A DNA stretch of 60,464 nucleotides from Thermodesulfobacteriota bacterium (GTDB taxonomy: Bacteria; Desulfobacterota; WTBG01; CAIYCZ01; CAIRTM01). Position 1 is the stretch's first letter. Each line of letters opens with the position of its first letter. Location: assembly GCA_028282925.1 (NCBI GenBank), contig JANQGV010000001.1, positions 1-60,464 on the forward strand, in the 5' to 3' direction. Shown piece after piece: positions 53,621 to 60,464 of this stretch. The notes beneath the pieces are model-generated. The model was not told the origin of the DNA. It saw nothing but the letters and a program-made list of their open reading frames with translations, and searched no databases. Both the position numbers and the translations under genes were made by a program.

Positions 53621-54426
53621 GGCAGCGTTTCCCCATCCTGCTGAATGATCTTTACCATGGACTCATGCAGCAAGGCATTGGAGGCAATCACTTCTCCCTG
53701 GGTCAGGCCGCACGGCCGGCCTGCATAATCCGTTACCCTGCCGCCGGCTTCGGCTACTATCAGGCATCCGGCTGCAATGTCCCAGGGTTTGAGTTTCAAC
53801 TCCCAGAATCCGTCAAATCGTCCTGCGGCAACGTAGCAGAGGTCGAGTGCCGCCGCTCCGTCACGGCGGATTGCCCGGGCGGATTTAATGAAACGGGTAA
53901 AGTGATCGAGATTGTTTTCACTGCACTCATGCACATCGTAGGGGAACCCGGTGCAGAGCAGGGCTCTGTCGATATCACCCGTTGTGGAAACCTGTATGGG
54001 GTGTCCGTTAAGCAGAGCTCCGCAGCCTTTTGCAGCCGTGAAACATTCATTCCGCAACGGATCATATACGGTGCCCCAGATAACGGTTCCATTCTGTTCG
54101 CATGCCAGGGAAACACAGAAAAACGGGTAGCCGTGGGCGTAATTTGTTGTGCCGTCAAGGGGGTCGAGAATCCATCTGTATGGTGCCGATCCCGCTATTT
54201 CCTGTTGTTCTTCCGTCAGAATACCGTGATCCGGGCACTCCCGGTTCAGAAACTTTACAATGGCGTCTTCGGTTTTCCGGTCGGTGTCGGTAACAAGGTC
54301 CAGCTTGCCTTTGTAGGTTATGTTCTGGGAGTCGCCGTAATGCTCTTTAAGGACGGCACCGCCGATTTTCACGGCTTTAAGGCCTGTTTCCTGTATGTGT
54401 TTGTCTATAAGAGCTGCCGATGCCAT
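53617..54426 (-). CDS. Inositol monophosphatase family protein
   Basis: 269 aa Mg2+-dependent phosphatase (SuhB/IMPase-like). Motif A WILDPLDGTTNYAHGYP, motif EEQQE (ILTEEQQEIAG), and C-terminal motif B PWDIAAGCLIVAEAGGRVTD are present. It may dephosphorylate inositol-1-phosphate or similar sugar phosphates, or act as SuhB. It heads the minus-strand trio phosphatase, transglycosylase, dut. The 254-bp spacer behind it carries the metK promoter on the other strand. Confidence 0.88.
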   Translation of the reverse strand: MASAALIDKHIQETGLKAVKIGGAVLKEHYGDSQNITYKGKLDLVTDTDRKTEDAIVKFLNRECPDHGILTEEQQEIAGSAPYRWILDPLDGTTNYAHGYPFFCVSLACEQNGTVIWGTVYDPLRNECFTAAKGCGALLNGHPIQVSTTGDIDRALLCTGFPYDVHECSENNLDHFTRFIKSARAIRRDGAAALDLCYVAAGRFDGFWELKLKPWDIAAGCLIVAEAGGRVTDYAGRPCGLTQGEVIASNALLHESMVKIIQQDGETLP

Positions 54427-54593
54427 GGTTTTATTTATATGTGTGGTTTTTTAAGTACTTGTCTATACCACATTTTCCGGAATTTCGGAAGGACTAAGCA
54501 TTTGTATAAGGATATATTTTTGTATAAATTTATTTTTATTTTAATTAGATAATATTATATTTAAAAAAATAGATTGTTCGGTAATATTTTAGT

Positions 54594-54622
54594 TTGACTT
54601 CTTATAGAACTTATCTTATAAA
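54594..54622 (+). promoter_or_regulatory. Sigma-70 type promoter of metK
   Basis: TTGACT (54594-54599), 17-bp spacer, TATAAA (54617-54622), in an AT-rich spacer 59 bp before the metK start. No S-adenosylmethionine riboswitch fold could be recognised in the short leader. Confidence 0.65.
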
Positions 54623-54680
54623 AAGTAGGATAACTTTAGTAAATATCATGTAAATTTTTAACGTGGAGGGTGATACTGTT

Positions 54681-55844
54681 ATGTCAATGACCAACTACCT
54701 ATTTACCTCTGAGTCAATCACCGAAGGACATCCTGATAAAATAGCAGACCGTATTTCCGATTCAGTTCTGGACGCTATAATGGCACAGGACAAGAAATGC
54801 CGGGTTGCCTGTGAGACGATGGTGACAACGGGCGTAGCCATAATTGCCGGTGAAATCACCACCGATTGTTATGTTCACTTTCCCGACATCGTCAGGGAAT
54901 CGATCAAGGATATCGGGTACAGCGATTCATCCATGGGTTTCGACTGGGAGACGTGTGCGGTTATGAGTTCGGTCGACAAGCAGTCTCCGGATATCGCCAT
55001 GGGCGTTGATGAGCATACCGGCCATGAGCAGGGCGCCGGTGACCAGGGATTGATGTTCGGGTTTGCCTGTGATGAAACACCGGAACTGATGCCCATGCCC
55101 ATTCAGTACGCACACGGCCTTACAAAACGGCTTGCGTATGTGCGTAAAAATAATGTTCTCGATTTTCTGCGGCCGGACGGCAAGTCCCAGGTCACCATCG
55201 AATACCAGGACAAGAAGCCGGTTCGGGTTGATACCGTTGTTATTGCAACGCAGCACAGCCCCAATGTAAAAGACAAGGACCTGAAAGAGGGCATCATCGA
55301 AGAGGTCATATCCAAGGTCATTCCGGCCGACTTGATGGACGACAAGACCAAATTCCATATCAATGCAACCGGCCGGTTTGTTATCGGCGGACCCCAGGGT
55401 GATTGCGGCCTGACAGGCAGAAAGATTATCTGTGATACGTATGGCGGCCAGGGCAGCCATGGCGGCGGCGCTTTCTCGGGCAAGGACCCGTCCAAGGTCG
55501 ACCGTTCCGCTTCCTATATGGCGCGCTACGTTGCCAAGAACGTTGTTGCAGCCGGACTGGCCTCCCACTGTGAAGTGCAGCTTGCCTATGCAATCGGTGT
55601 TGCCCAACCGGTGTCGATTATGATCAATTCCTTTGGTACCAGCAAAATACCGCCTGATGAAATCGCCCGCATCGTCAACGAAGTTTTCGATTTCCGGCCT
55701 GCCGAAATCATTAAAAAGCTTAACCTGTTGCAGCCGATCTACAAGAACACTTCGTCCTACGGACATTTCGGAAGAGAAGAACCGGGATTCTCCTGGGAAA
55801 AGACCGATATGGCCGACACGCTTAAAGGGAAAGCCGGCATCTAA
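54681..55844 (+). CDS. metK: S-adenosylmethionine synthetase
   Basis: 387 aa. Makes S-adenosylmethionine from ATP and methionine, the donor for the methyltransferases and radical SAM enzymes in this window. [35 protein letters not shown] and [16 protein letters not shown] identify it. I start at ATG 54681, with GGAGGGTGAT 8-16 bases upstream, rather than the upstream ATG at 54663. A single-gene unit with its own promoter; two repeat copies and a terminator lie downstream. Confidence 0.95.
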   Translation: MSMTNYLFTSESITEGHPDKIADRISDSVLDAIMAQDKKCRVACETMVTTGVAIIAGEITTDCYVHFPDIVRESIKDIGYSDSSMGFDWETCAVMSSVDKQSPDIAMGVDEHTGHEQGAGDQGLMFGFACDETPELMPMPIQYAHGLTKRLAYVRKNNVLDFLRPDGKSQVTIEYQDKKPVRVDTVVIATQHSPNVKDKDLKEGIIEEVISKVIPADLMDDKTKFHINATGRFVIGGPQGDCGLTGRKIICDTYGGQGSHGGGAFSGKDPSKVDRSASYMARYVAKNVVAAGLASHCEVQLAYAIGVAQPVSIMINSFGTSKIPPDEIARIVNEVFDFRPAEIIKKLNLLQPIYKNTSSYGHFGREEPGFSWEKTDMADTLKGKAGI

Positions 55845-55855
55845 GCCGGGGATAG

Positions 55856-55980
55856 GAGACTGCCGGAAAATATCCATCTTCTGCGTTGCGCTCTGTTTTC
55901 GTCACTGCGGCGTACAACCACGTACGCCTCATTTCTCAGGGTTTCGCACGCCTTGAATCTGAACATCCTCCAACAGTCTC
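55856..55980. repeat. Dispersed MITE-like repeat, copy 2
   Basis: Starts GAGACTGCCGGA and ends TCCAACAGTCTC, a 12-bp terminal inverted repeat with 10 matches. The interior has CATCTTCTGCGTTGCGCTC, CGTCACTGCG, the perfect hairpin GGCGTAC-6 nt-GTACGCC and GCACGCCTTGAATCTGAACAT. It starts 11 bases after the metK stop. Confidence 0.7.
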
Positions 55981-56012
55981 CCTGCACGTTACTTTTATGT
56001 TAATATATTAAT

Positions 56013-56047
56013 AAGGGCTTGAGATATCTCTCTTAAGCCCTTTTTTT
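56013..56047 (+). terminator. Rho-independent terminator
   Basis: AAGGGCTT pairs with AAGCCCTT around the small palindrome GAGATATCTC, followed by seven T. It lies between two repeat copies, about 170 bp after metK, and is the clearest terminator in the window. It probably ends the metK transcript. Confidence 0.75.
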
Positions 56048-56054
56048 CATGAGG

Positions 56055-56177
56055 AGGCTGCTGAGAAATGCCCACCTTCTGCGTTGCGCTCATCCTTTGT
56101 CATTGCAGCGTACGGCCGAGTACGCCTCATGCCAAACGATTTCGCGCGCCTTGAATCTGAACATTTCTCAGCAGCCT
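56055..56177. repeat. Dispersed MITE-like repeat, copy 3 (best ends)
   Basis: AGGCTGCTGAGAAATG (56055-56070) and its exact reverse complement (56162-56177) make a 16-bp perfect terminal inverted repeat. The core matches copies 1, 2 and 4 (CACCTTCTGCGTTGCGCTCA, CGTACGGCCGAGTACG, CGCGCCTTGAATCTGAACAT). No transposase is inside, so it would move only in trans. Confidence 0.75.
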
Positions 56178-56327
56178 GATAGTACCGGGGTGTATAGATA
56201 TCTTTATCAAGGTGCACCGAAGTAATGGAAAATAAAATTATTCGTTGACAATGCCCGGGTACTCCATTACTCCATTAATATCGCGACAGTATGCTTACAT
56301 TGCAAAAAAAGTTGATTTAGCGGGCTT

Positions 56328-58235
56328 ATGTGCGGAATTTGCGGAAAAATCTATTTTGACAGATCACGTAGCGTCGATCAGGAATTGATTGAACGGATGA
56401 CATCGGTGCTTGAGCACCGGGGCCCGGACGACAGCGGTGTATACGCTTCCGGCCCGGTGGGGCTCGGCCATCGGCGCTTGAGTATTATAGACCTGACGGC
56501 AGCCGGACATCAGCCGATGGCGAATGAAGATGGATCGATCCATATCGTTTACAACGGGGAGATCTACAATTTCGAGCAACTGCGTCCCGAGCTTGAGGCC
56601 AAAGGACATGTTTTCAGGTCCAACACCGACACTGAAGTAATCCTGCATCTGTACGAGGAAGCGGGCCCGGCCTGCGTTGAGCGCCTGCGGGGGATGTTTG
56701 CCTTTTGCATCTGGGACTCCCGGCGGCGGGAACTCTTTCTGGCCCGGGACCGGGCCGGCAAGAAACCGCTGGTGTATGCCGTGGTTGATGGAGCATTTAT
56801 ATTTGCCTCAGAAATAAAATCGCTGCTGCTTGATCCGTCCGTGGATACACAGCTCAACCCGGAAGCACTGCACCATTATCTGACCTACCAGTACGTTCCC
56901 GGACCCCAAACCATTTTTAAAGGTATATATAAACTACCCCCGGCCCATACTCTTGTGATGCGAAACGGAGAAGTCCGGACAGACCGGTACTGGGATCTCG
57001 GCTATGTTCCCAAAATAGAGGCAGGGGGGGAACGTGACTATGTTGAAAAGCTGCGGCATGTGTTCAAGGAAGCGGTCAAAGTCCGGCTGCACAGCGATGT
57101 GCCCCTGGGAGCATTTCTGAGCGGCGGTATCGATTCAAGCGCCACGGTTGCGGTTATGAGCGATCTTGTCAACCGGCCGGTCAAAACCTTTTCCATAGGA
57201 TTTGAGGAGTCGGACTTTAATGAAGTGCAGCACGCCCGCAGGGTTGCCGATCTGTTCAAGACCGACCATACCGAATTCATCGTCAAGCCGGATGCCCTTG
57301 ATGTGCTGCCGAAAATCCTCTGGCATTATGACGAGCCGTATGCCGACCCCTCGGCCATTCCTACCTACTATGTTTCCAAACTTACCCGGGAACATGTAAC
57401 GGTGGCGCTTAACGGCGACGGTGGTGATGAGACGTTCGGCGGCTATGAGCGCTATGTTGCCAATACCCTGGCCGAGCGCTACACAAAAATTCCGGCATTT
57501 CTCAGGAAGGGGATTCAGGGGCTGGTCGATAAACTGCCTTACCAGGATTACCGCTGGAGTATCATCCGCAGGTTGAAACGGTTTATCGGTGGTGCCACCG
57601 ATGACCCGGCACGGCGCTGTATCCAGTGGCTGTGCTATTTCAACAACGAGATGAAGGAACAGCTCTACACGGCTACCTTTGCACGTGAGGTGGCCGGCAG
57701 CGATTCCGTGTCGCTTATTGCCGACATCTACAACCGGGCCGACGCCGATAACCTGATCGACAGGACCATGTATGCCGACGTCATGCTGTATTTGCCGTAC
57801 GACCTCCTGGTAAAGGTGGACATTGCCAGTATGGCCCACTCCTTGGAAGCCCGCTCTCCTTTCCTCGACCACCACGTTATGGAGTTTGCCGCACATTTGC
57901 CGCAATCGCTCAAGCTTAAAGGAATGCAGACAAAGTATATATTGAAGAAAGCATTCGAGGATGTCCTCCCCCATGATATCCTGTATCGCAAGAAGATGGG
58001 GTTCGGTGTGCCGCTCAATTCCTGGTTCCGCAATGAGCTTAAAGAGGCAACCAGAGACATTTTGTTCGATGCACGCACGCTGGGAAGGGGGTACTTTCGT
58101 AAAAACGCGGTTGAGCAACTGCTCAGCGAACACAACGGCATGCAGGCAGACCATAGCTACCGGTTGTGGGCACTGCTGTATCTTGAACTCTGGCACCGCA
58201 TGTTTGTGGATAAAAGCGAGGTGCTGGGGATATAG
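56328..58235 (+). CDS. asnB: Asparagine synthase (glutamine-hydrolysing)
   Basis: 635 aa. An N-terminal Ntn glutaminase begins MCGICGKIYF, with Cys2 as nucleophile, HRGPDDSG, and NGEIYNF; the synthetase domain has the PP-loop GAFLSGGIDSSATVAVM, then ALNGDGGDETFGGYERY. It makes asparagine, or amidates another acid; such genes also occur beside exopolysaccharide loci. No ribosome site is strong, but the Cys2 requirement fixes the start at 56328. It is followed 11 bases later by an archease. Confidence 0.93.
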   Translation: MCGICGKIYFDRSRSVDQELIERMTSVLEHRGPDDSGVYASGPVGLGHRRLSIIDLTAAGHQPMANEDGSIHIVYNGEIYNFEQLRPELEAKGHVFRSNTDTEVILHLYEEAGPACVERLRGMFAFCIWDSRRRELFLARDRAGKKPLVYAVVDGAFIFASEIKSLLLDPSVDTQLNPEALHHYLTYQYVPGPQTIFKGIYKLPPAHTLVMRNGEVRTDRYWDLGYVPKIEAGGERDYVEKLRHVFKEAVKVRLHSDVPLGAFLSGGIDSSATVAVMSDLVNRPVKTFSIGFEESDFNEVQHARRVADLFKTDHTEFIVKPDALDVLPKILWHYDEPYADPSAIPTYYVSKLTREHVTVALNGDGGDETFGGYERYVANTLAERYTKIPAFLRKGIQGLVDKLPYQDYRWSIIRRLKRFIGGATDDPARRCIQWLCYFNNEMKEQLYTATFAREVAGSDSVSLIADIYNRADADNLIDRTMYADVMLYLPYDLLVKVDIASMAHSLEARSPFLDHHVMEFAAHLPQSLKLKGMQTKYILKKAFEDVLPHDILYRKKMGFGVPLNSWFRNELKEATRDILFDARTLGRGYFRKNAVEQLLSEHNGMQADHSYRLWALLYLELWHRMFVDKSEVLGI

Positions 58236-58246
58236 CCGGTCGAACA

Positions 58247-58663
58247 ATGAAAAAATACGAACTTATCGATCATACCGCGGATATCGGGCTGCAGATATAC
58301 GGCAGCAGCCGGGAAGAGGTTTTCCGGCATGCCGGGTTTGCCCTGTTTGACATCATGACAGATATTGCAACGGTAAGGGCGCTGGAAAAACGAACCTTTA
58401 CTCTTCAGCGTGATAACCTGGAAGAGTTGCTCGTGGAATGGATGGGTGCTCTTTTGTTCCTGTTCGACACGGAACACCTGCTTTTTTCCCGTTTTACCAT
58501 TAACGACATTTCAGATACGGTTTTGATTGCAGAGGCTCATGGCGAAACGTTTGATCCGTCACGCCACGTGATCGAAACAACAGTCAAGGCTGTAACCTAC
58601 CATAGCCTTTCCATACTACAACAAGCTAATTCCTGGCAGGCAACGGTAATACTGGATGTATAA
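58247..58663 (+). CDS. Archease, RtcB cofactor protein
   Basis: 138 aa. Archease speeds guanylylation and turnover of the RtcB RNA ligase. YELIDHTADIGLQIYG at the N-terminus with the conserved metal-site acids, the LLVEWMGALLFLFDTE stretch and VKAVTYHSL near the end are typical. It is followed by rtcB after 81 bases, its known partner. It begins 11 bases after asnB. Confidence 0.92.
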   Translation: MKKYELIDHTADIGLQIYGSSREEVFRHAGFALFDIMTDIATVRALEKRTFTLQRDNLEELLVEWMGALLFLFDTEHLLFSRFTINDISDTVLIAEAHGETFDPSRHVIETTVKAVTYHSLSILQQANSWQATVILDV

Positions 58664-58744
58664 AAACGGTTGTCCCGGAATATCACACTGTTTAAATACG
58701 TGCTATACTGTAACGTATAGACAGGAGCCGGGGAAGAAGAACTA

Positions 58745-60199
58745 ATGGGTAAAGAGCAGATAATCCATCCGGAAAAAATAGATAACAGCCGCTGGCGGGT
58801 GCTCAAACGCGGTGCAATGCATACCGATGGTATTGTGTATGCCAGCGCCGAGATGCTGCCGAAAATACAGCAGGACCAGAGCCTAAAACAGGTTGCCAAT
58901 GTTGCCTGCCTGCCCGGCATCGTCGGCAGTTCGCTGGCTATGCCGGACATCCACTGGGGATACGGTTTTCCAATCGGCGGAGTGGCCGCTTTTGATATGG
59001 ATGAGGGGGTTATATCCCCCGGCGGGGTCGGATACGATATCAACTGCGGTGTGCGGCTTTTCCGGACCGGCCTGCAACGCGATGATATTGTCCGCGATAT
59101 TCCCTCTCTTATTGAGGGACTGTTTGCAAATATTCCTTCCGGCATCGGGTCGGCACGAAAAGACTTGAAACTGGGTGGTAAAGACTATGAAGCGGTGCTG
59201 AAGCGAGGGGCGACCTGGGCGGCTGAAAAAGGGTTCGGCAGCCGCAACGACCTGCTGCACATCGAAGACCAGGGCTGTATTGCAGGAGCCGACCCCACCG
59301 TTGTTTCCGATAAAGCCTTTGAGCGCGGGCGGCCCCAGTTGGGGACCCTGGGGTCAGGTAATCACTTTGTTGAAATAGGTTATATCGACCAGGTGTGCGA
59401 TGAACAGGCGGCCCGAATGCTGGGCCTGTCCCTGGGAGCGATTGTTGTAACCGTGCATACCGGTTCACGGGGGTTCGGCTACCAGGTATGCGACGACACC
59501 ATTAAGATCATGTTGAAGGCATCTCAAAAATACGGCTTCAACCTGCCCGACAAACAGTTGTGTTGCGCTCCCATCAACTCCCCGGAAGGTAAACGGTACC
59601 TGGGAGCCATGACATGTGCTGCCAACTATGCCTTTGCCAACCGTCAGATTATCGGGCACTGGGTACGCCAGACCTTTGAGCAGGTGCTTGGTGCAAGTCA
59701 ACGTGAGCTGCGCATGGAGCTGGTTTACGATGTGTGCCATAATATTGCAAAAATCGAAAAGCACACCGTGGGTGGGCAGGAACAGAAAGTCTGCGTTCAT
59801 AGAAAGGGCGCAACCCGGGCCTTTCCGCCGGGACATCCGCTGGTGCCCGATGCTTATAAACAATGCGGCCAGCCGGTATTGATTCCGGGTGATATGGGCC
59901 GCTGTTCGTATGTGCTGGTGGGAACCGAACAGGCCATGCAGGAAACCTTCGGCAGTACCTGTCACGGTGCGGGCAGGGCAATGAGCCGGCACCAGGCCAA
60001 AAAGGCCTCGCGGGGCCGGGCCATTGCGCGCGAACTGGAGGACAAAGGAATTTATGTTCGGGCCGCGGGCAGGGCAACGCTGGCTGAAGAGATGCCGGAG
60101 GCCTACAAGGATGTCTCTGCGGTTGTTGATGTGGTTGATAGTGCCGGGGTAGGGAAGAAGGTGGTGAAGTTGAAGCCCTTAGGCGTCATAAAGGGCTGA
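58745..60199 (+). CDS. rtcB: RtcB family RNA-splicing ligase
   Basis: 484 aa. GTP- and Mn2+-dependent ligase that joins RNA ends bearing 2',3'-cyclic phosphate or 3'-phosphate with 5'-OH, for repair or tRNA. GYDINCGVRL holds the metal Cys, GSGNHFVEIGYI, TVHTGSRGFG and YDVCHNIAKIEKH the metal His residues, and HRKGATRAFPPGHP is the segment of the guanylylated His. Full length. GGAGCCGGGGAAG precedes ATG 58745. A truncated repeat starts in its stop codon. Confidence 0.94.
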   Translation: MGKEQIIHPEKIDNSRWRVLKRGAMHTDGIVYASAEMLPKIQQDQSLKQVANVACLPGIVGSSLAMPDIHWGYGFPIGGVAAFDMDEGVISPGGVGYDINCGVRLFRTGLQRDDIVRDIPSLIEGLFANIPSGIGSARKDLKLGGKDYEAVLKRGATWAAEKGFGSRNDLLHIEDQGCIAGADPTVVSDKAFERGRPQLGTLGSGNHFVEIGYIDQVCDEQAARMLGLSLGAIVVTVHTGSRGFGYQVCDDTIKIMLKASQKYGFNLPDKQLCCAPINSPEGKRYLGAMTCAANYAFANRQIIGHWVRQTFEQVLGASQRELRMELVYDVCHNIAKIEKHTVGGQEQKVCVHRKGATRAFPPGHPLVPDAYKQCGQPVLIPGDMGRCSYVLVGTEQAMQETFGSTCHGAGRAMSRHQAKKASRGRAIARELEDKGIYVRAAGRATLAEEMPEAYKDVSAVVDVVDSAGVGKKVVKLKPLGVIKG

Positions 60200-60247
60200 G
60201 GCTGTCGGAAAAAGCCCATCTTCTGTGTTCCGCTCAGTCCTCGCCAT
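60200..60247. repeat. Dispersed MITE-like repeat, copy 4 (truncated)
   Basis: Starts at the rtcB stop codon (TGAGGCTGTCGGA), as copy 1 does at korC, with CCCATCTTCTGTGTTCCGCTCAG matching the core in two pieces. It fades after about 48 bases, so only the left end remains. Confidence 0.55.
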
Positions 60248-60340
60248 TTTGTGTTCAATTTGTAATTAAAAACAACTTCCAAAGCAGTAAAATATAAAAA
60301 TTCTGTTGGGCTAGTGAGAAAACTTTTTAATAAGACGCAA

Positions 60341-60392
60341 GCGCCTCCCCCTTTTCTTTGGCGCGCAAAGAAAAGGGGGCAAAAGAAAGGCG
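60341..60392. repeat. Long perfect hairpin element
   Basis: CCCCCTTTTCTTTG (60347-60360), a 5-base GCGCG loop, then CAAAGAAAAGGGGG (60366-60379), a 14-bp perfect inverted repeat, nested within an outer GCGCCT/AGGCGC pair. A second hairpin, CCCGCC-6 nt-GGCGGG, follows at about 60405-60423. It sits in non-coding DNA at the window's edge and could be a dispersed repeat or a terminator-like structure. Confidence 0.5.
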
Positions 60393-60464
60393 CCCTGCAA
60401 CGTGTCCCGCCAAAAACGGGCGGGATGCCCTCGCGGCACGATTTCAGTCGGCGGGTCAACAAAC

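Noticed and set aside
54427-54680. SAM riboswitch upstream of metK
   Set aside because: The leader after the -10 box is under 60 bases and shows no paired-arm pattern of the known classes.
60103-60462. Minus-strand 119-codon frame at the right edge
   Set aside because: It overlaps the 3' end of rtcB and a hairpin repeat, with no family motif.
1-60464. CRISPR array, rRNA or tRNA
   Set aside because: No regularly spaced repeats and no RNA gene signature were seen.

Overview
The window looks like chromosomal DNA of an anaerobic, probably deltaproteobacterial (Desulfobacterota-like) organism. This is inferred from a 2-oxoacid:ferredoxin oxidoreductase, a ferredoxin/FrhB-type fusion, LarC, PKD proteins with poly-Thr linkers and the gene style. 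No rRNA or tRNA was seen. Most of it (about 6.7-48.3 kb) is one very large surface-glycan / nonulosonic-acid locus set between housekeeping blocks.

Left edge (1-6.6 kb): the end of korB and korC, a YkgJ-type Cys-cluster protein (minus strand), a large secreted PKD-domain protein with a degenerate CFI-box C-terminus, and a REC-REC-HD-GYP c-di-GMP phosphodiesterase. The glycan locus then opens with an EPS-associated winged-helix regulator, which has a consensus promoter, two matching palindromes and a near-leaderless start, followed by an UpxY/NusG-type antiterminator and a hairpin.

8.1-25 kb: a nearly complete pseudaminic-acid pathway (pseB, pseC, pseF, pseG, pseI, with a GNAT as PseH candidate). 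It is interleaved with an aldo/keto reductase, a class-III aminotransferase, a NeuD-like acetyltransferase, a TylF-like protein, a beta-propeller protein and WbqC. An N-acetyl-sugar amidotransferase/HisH/HisF module follows in which all three genes are broken. Then come an SDR, a DegT aminotransferase and a GNAT for a second amino sugar. 25-31 kb holds a surface-carbohydrate transferase, a B12/radical SAM enzyme, a GT2 and an ABC flippase.

30.8-41 kb is the most interesting part. A CysC-like kinase, a PEP-synthase-like protein with a fused N-terminal nucleotidyltransferase-like domain, a class-I glutamine amidotransferase-like hydrolase and a phosphocholine-cytidylyltransferase-like enzyme together match the four enzymes that make 3'-phospho-CDP-phosphoramidate for the O-methyl phosphoramidate capsule modification of Campylobacter jejuni (Cj1415-Cj1418). 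Two methyltransferases, an SGNH protein and a sulfotransferase-fold protein sit in the same run, so a phosphoramidate decoration system is proposed. The sulfotransferase-fold protein is a candidate for the transfer step.

41-52 kb: a minus-strand FrhB/polysaccharide pyruvyl transferase fusion with a methyltransferase remnant behind it, GT4 enzymes, a sulfotransferase, a radical SAM/SPASM protein, larC, an acyl-CoA ligase and a GT2. Right edge (52-60.4 kb): a small secreted protein, a suhB-like/slt/dut operon on minus, metK, asnB, and an archease-rtcB pair. A dispersed, MITE-like repeat occurs downstream of korC, metK (twice) and rtcB.
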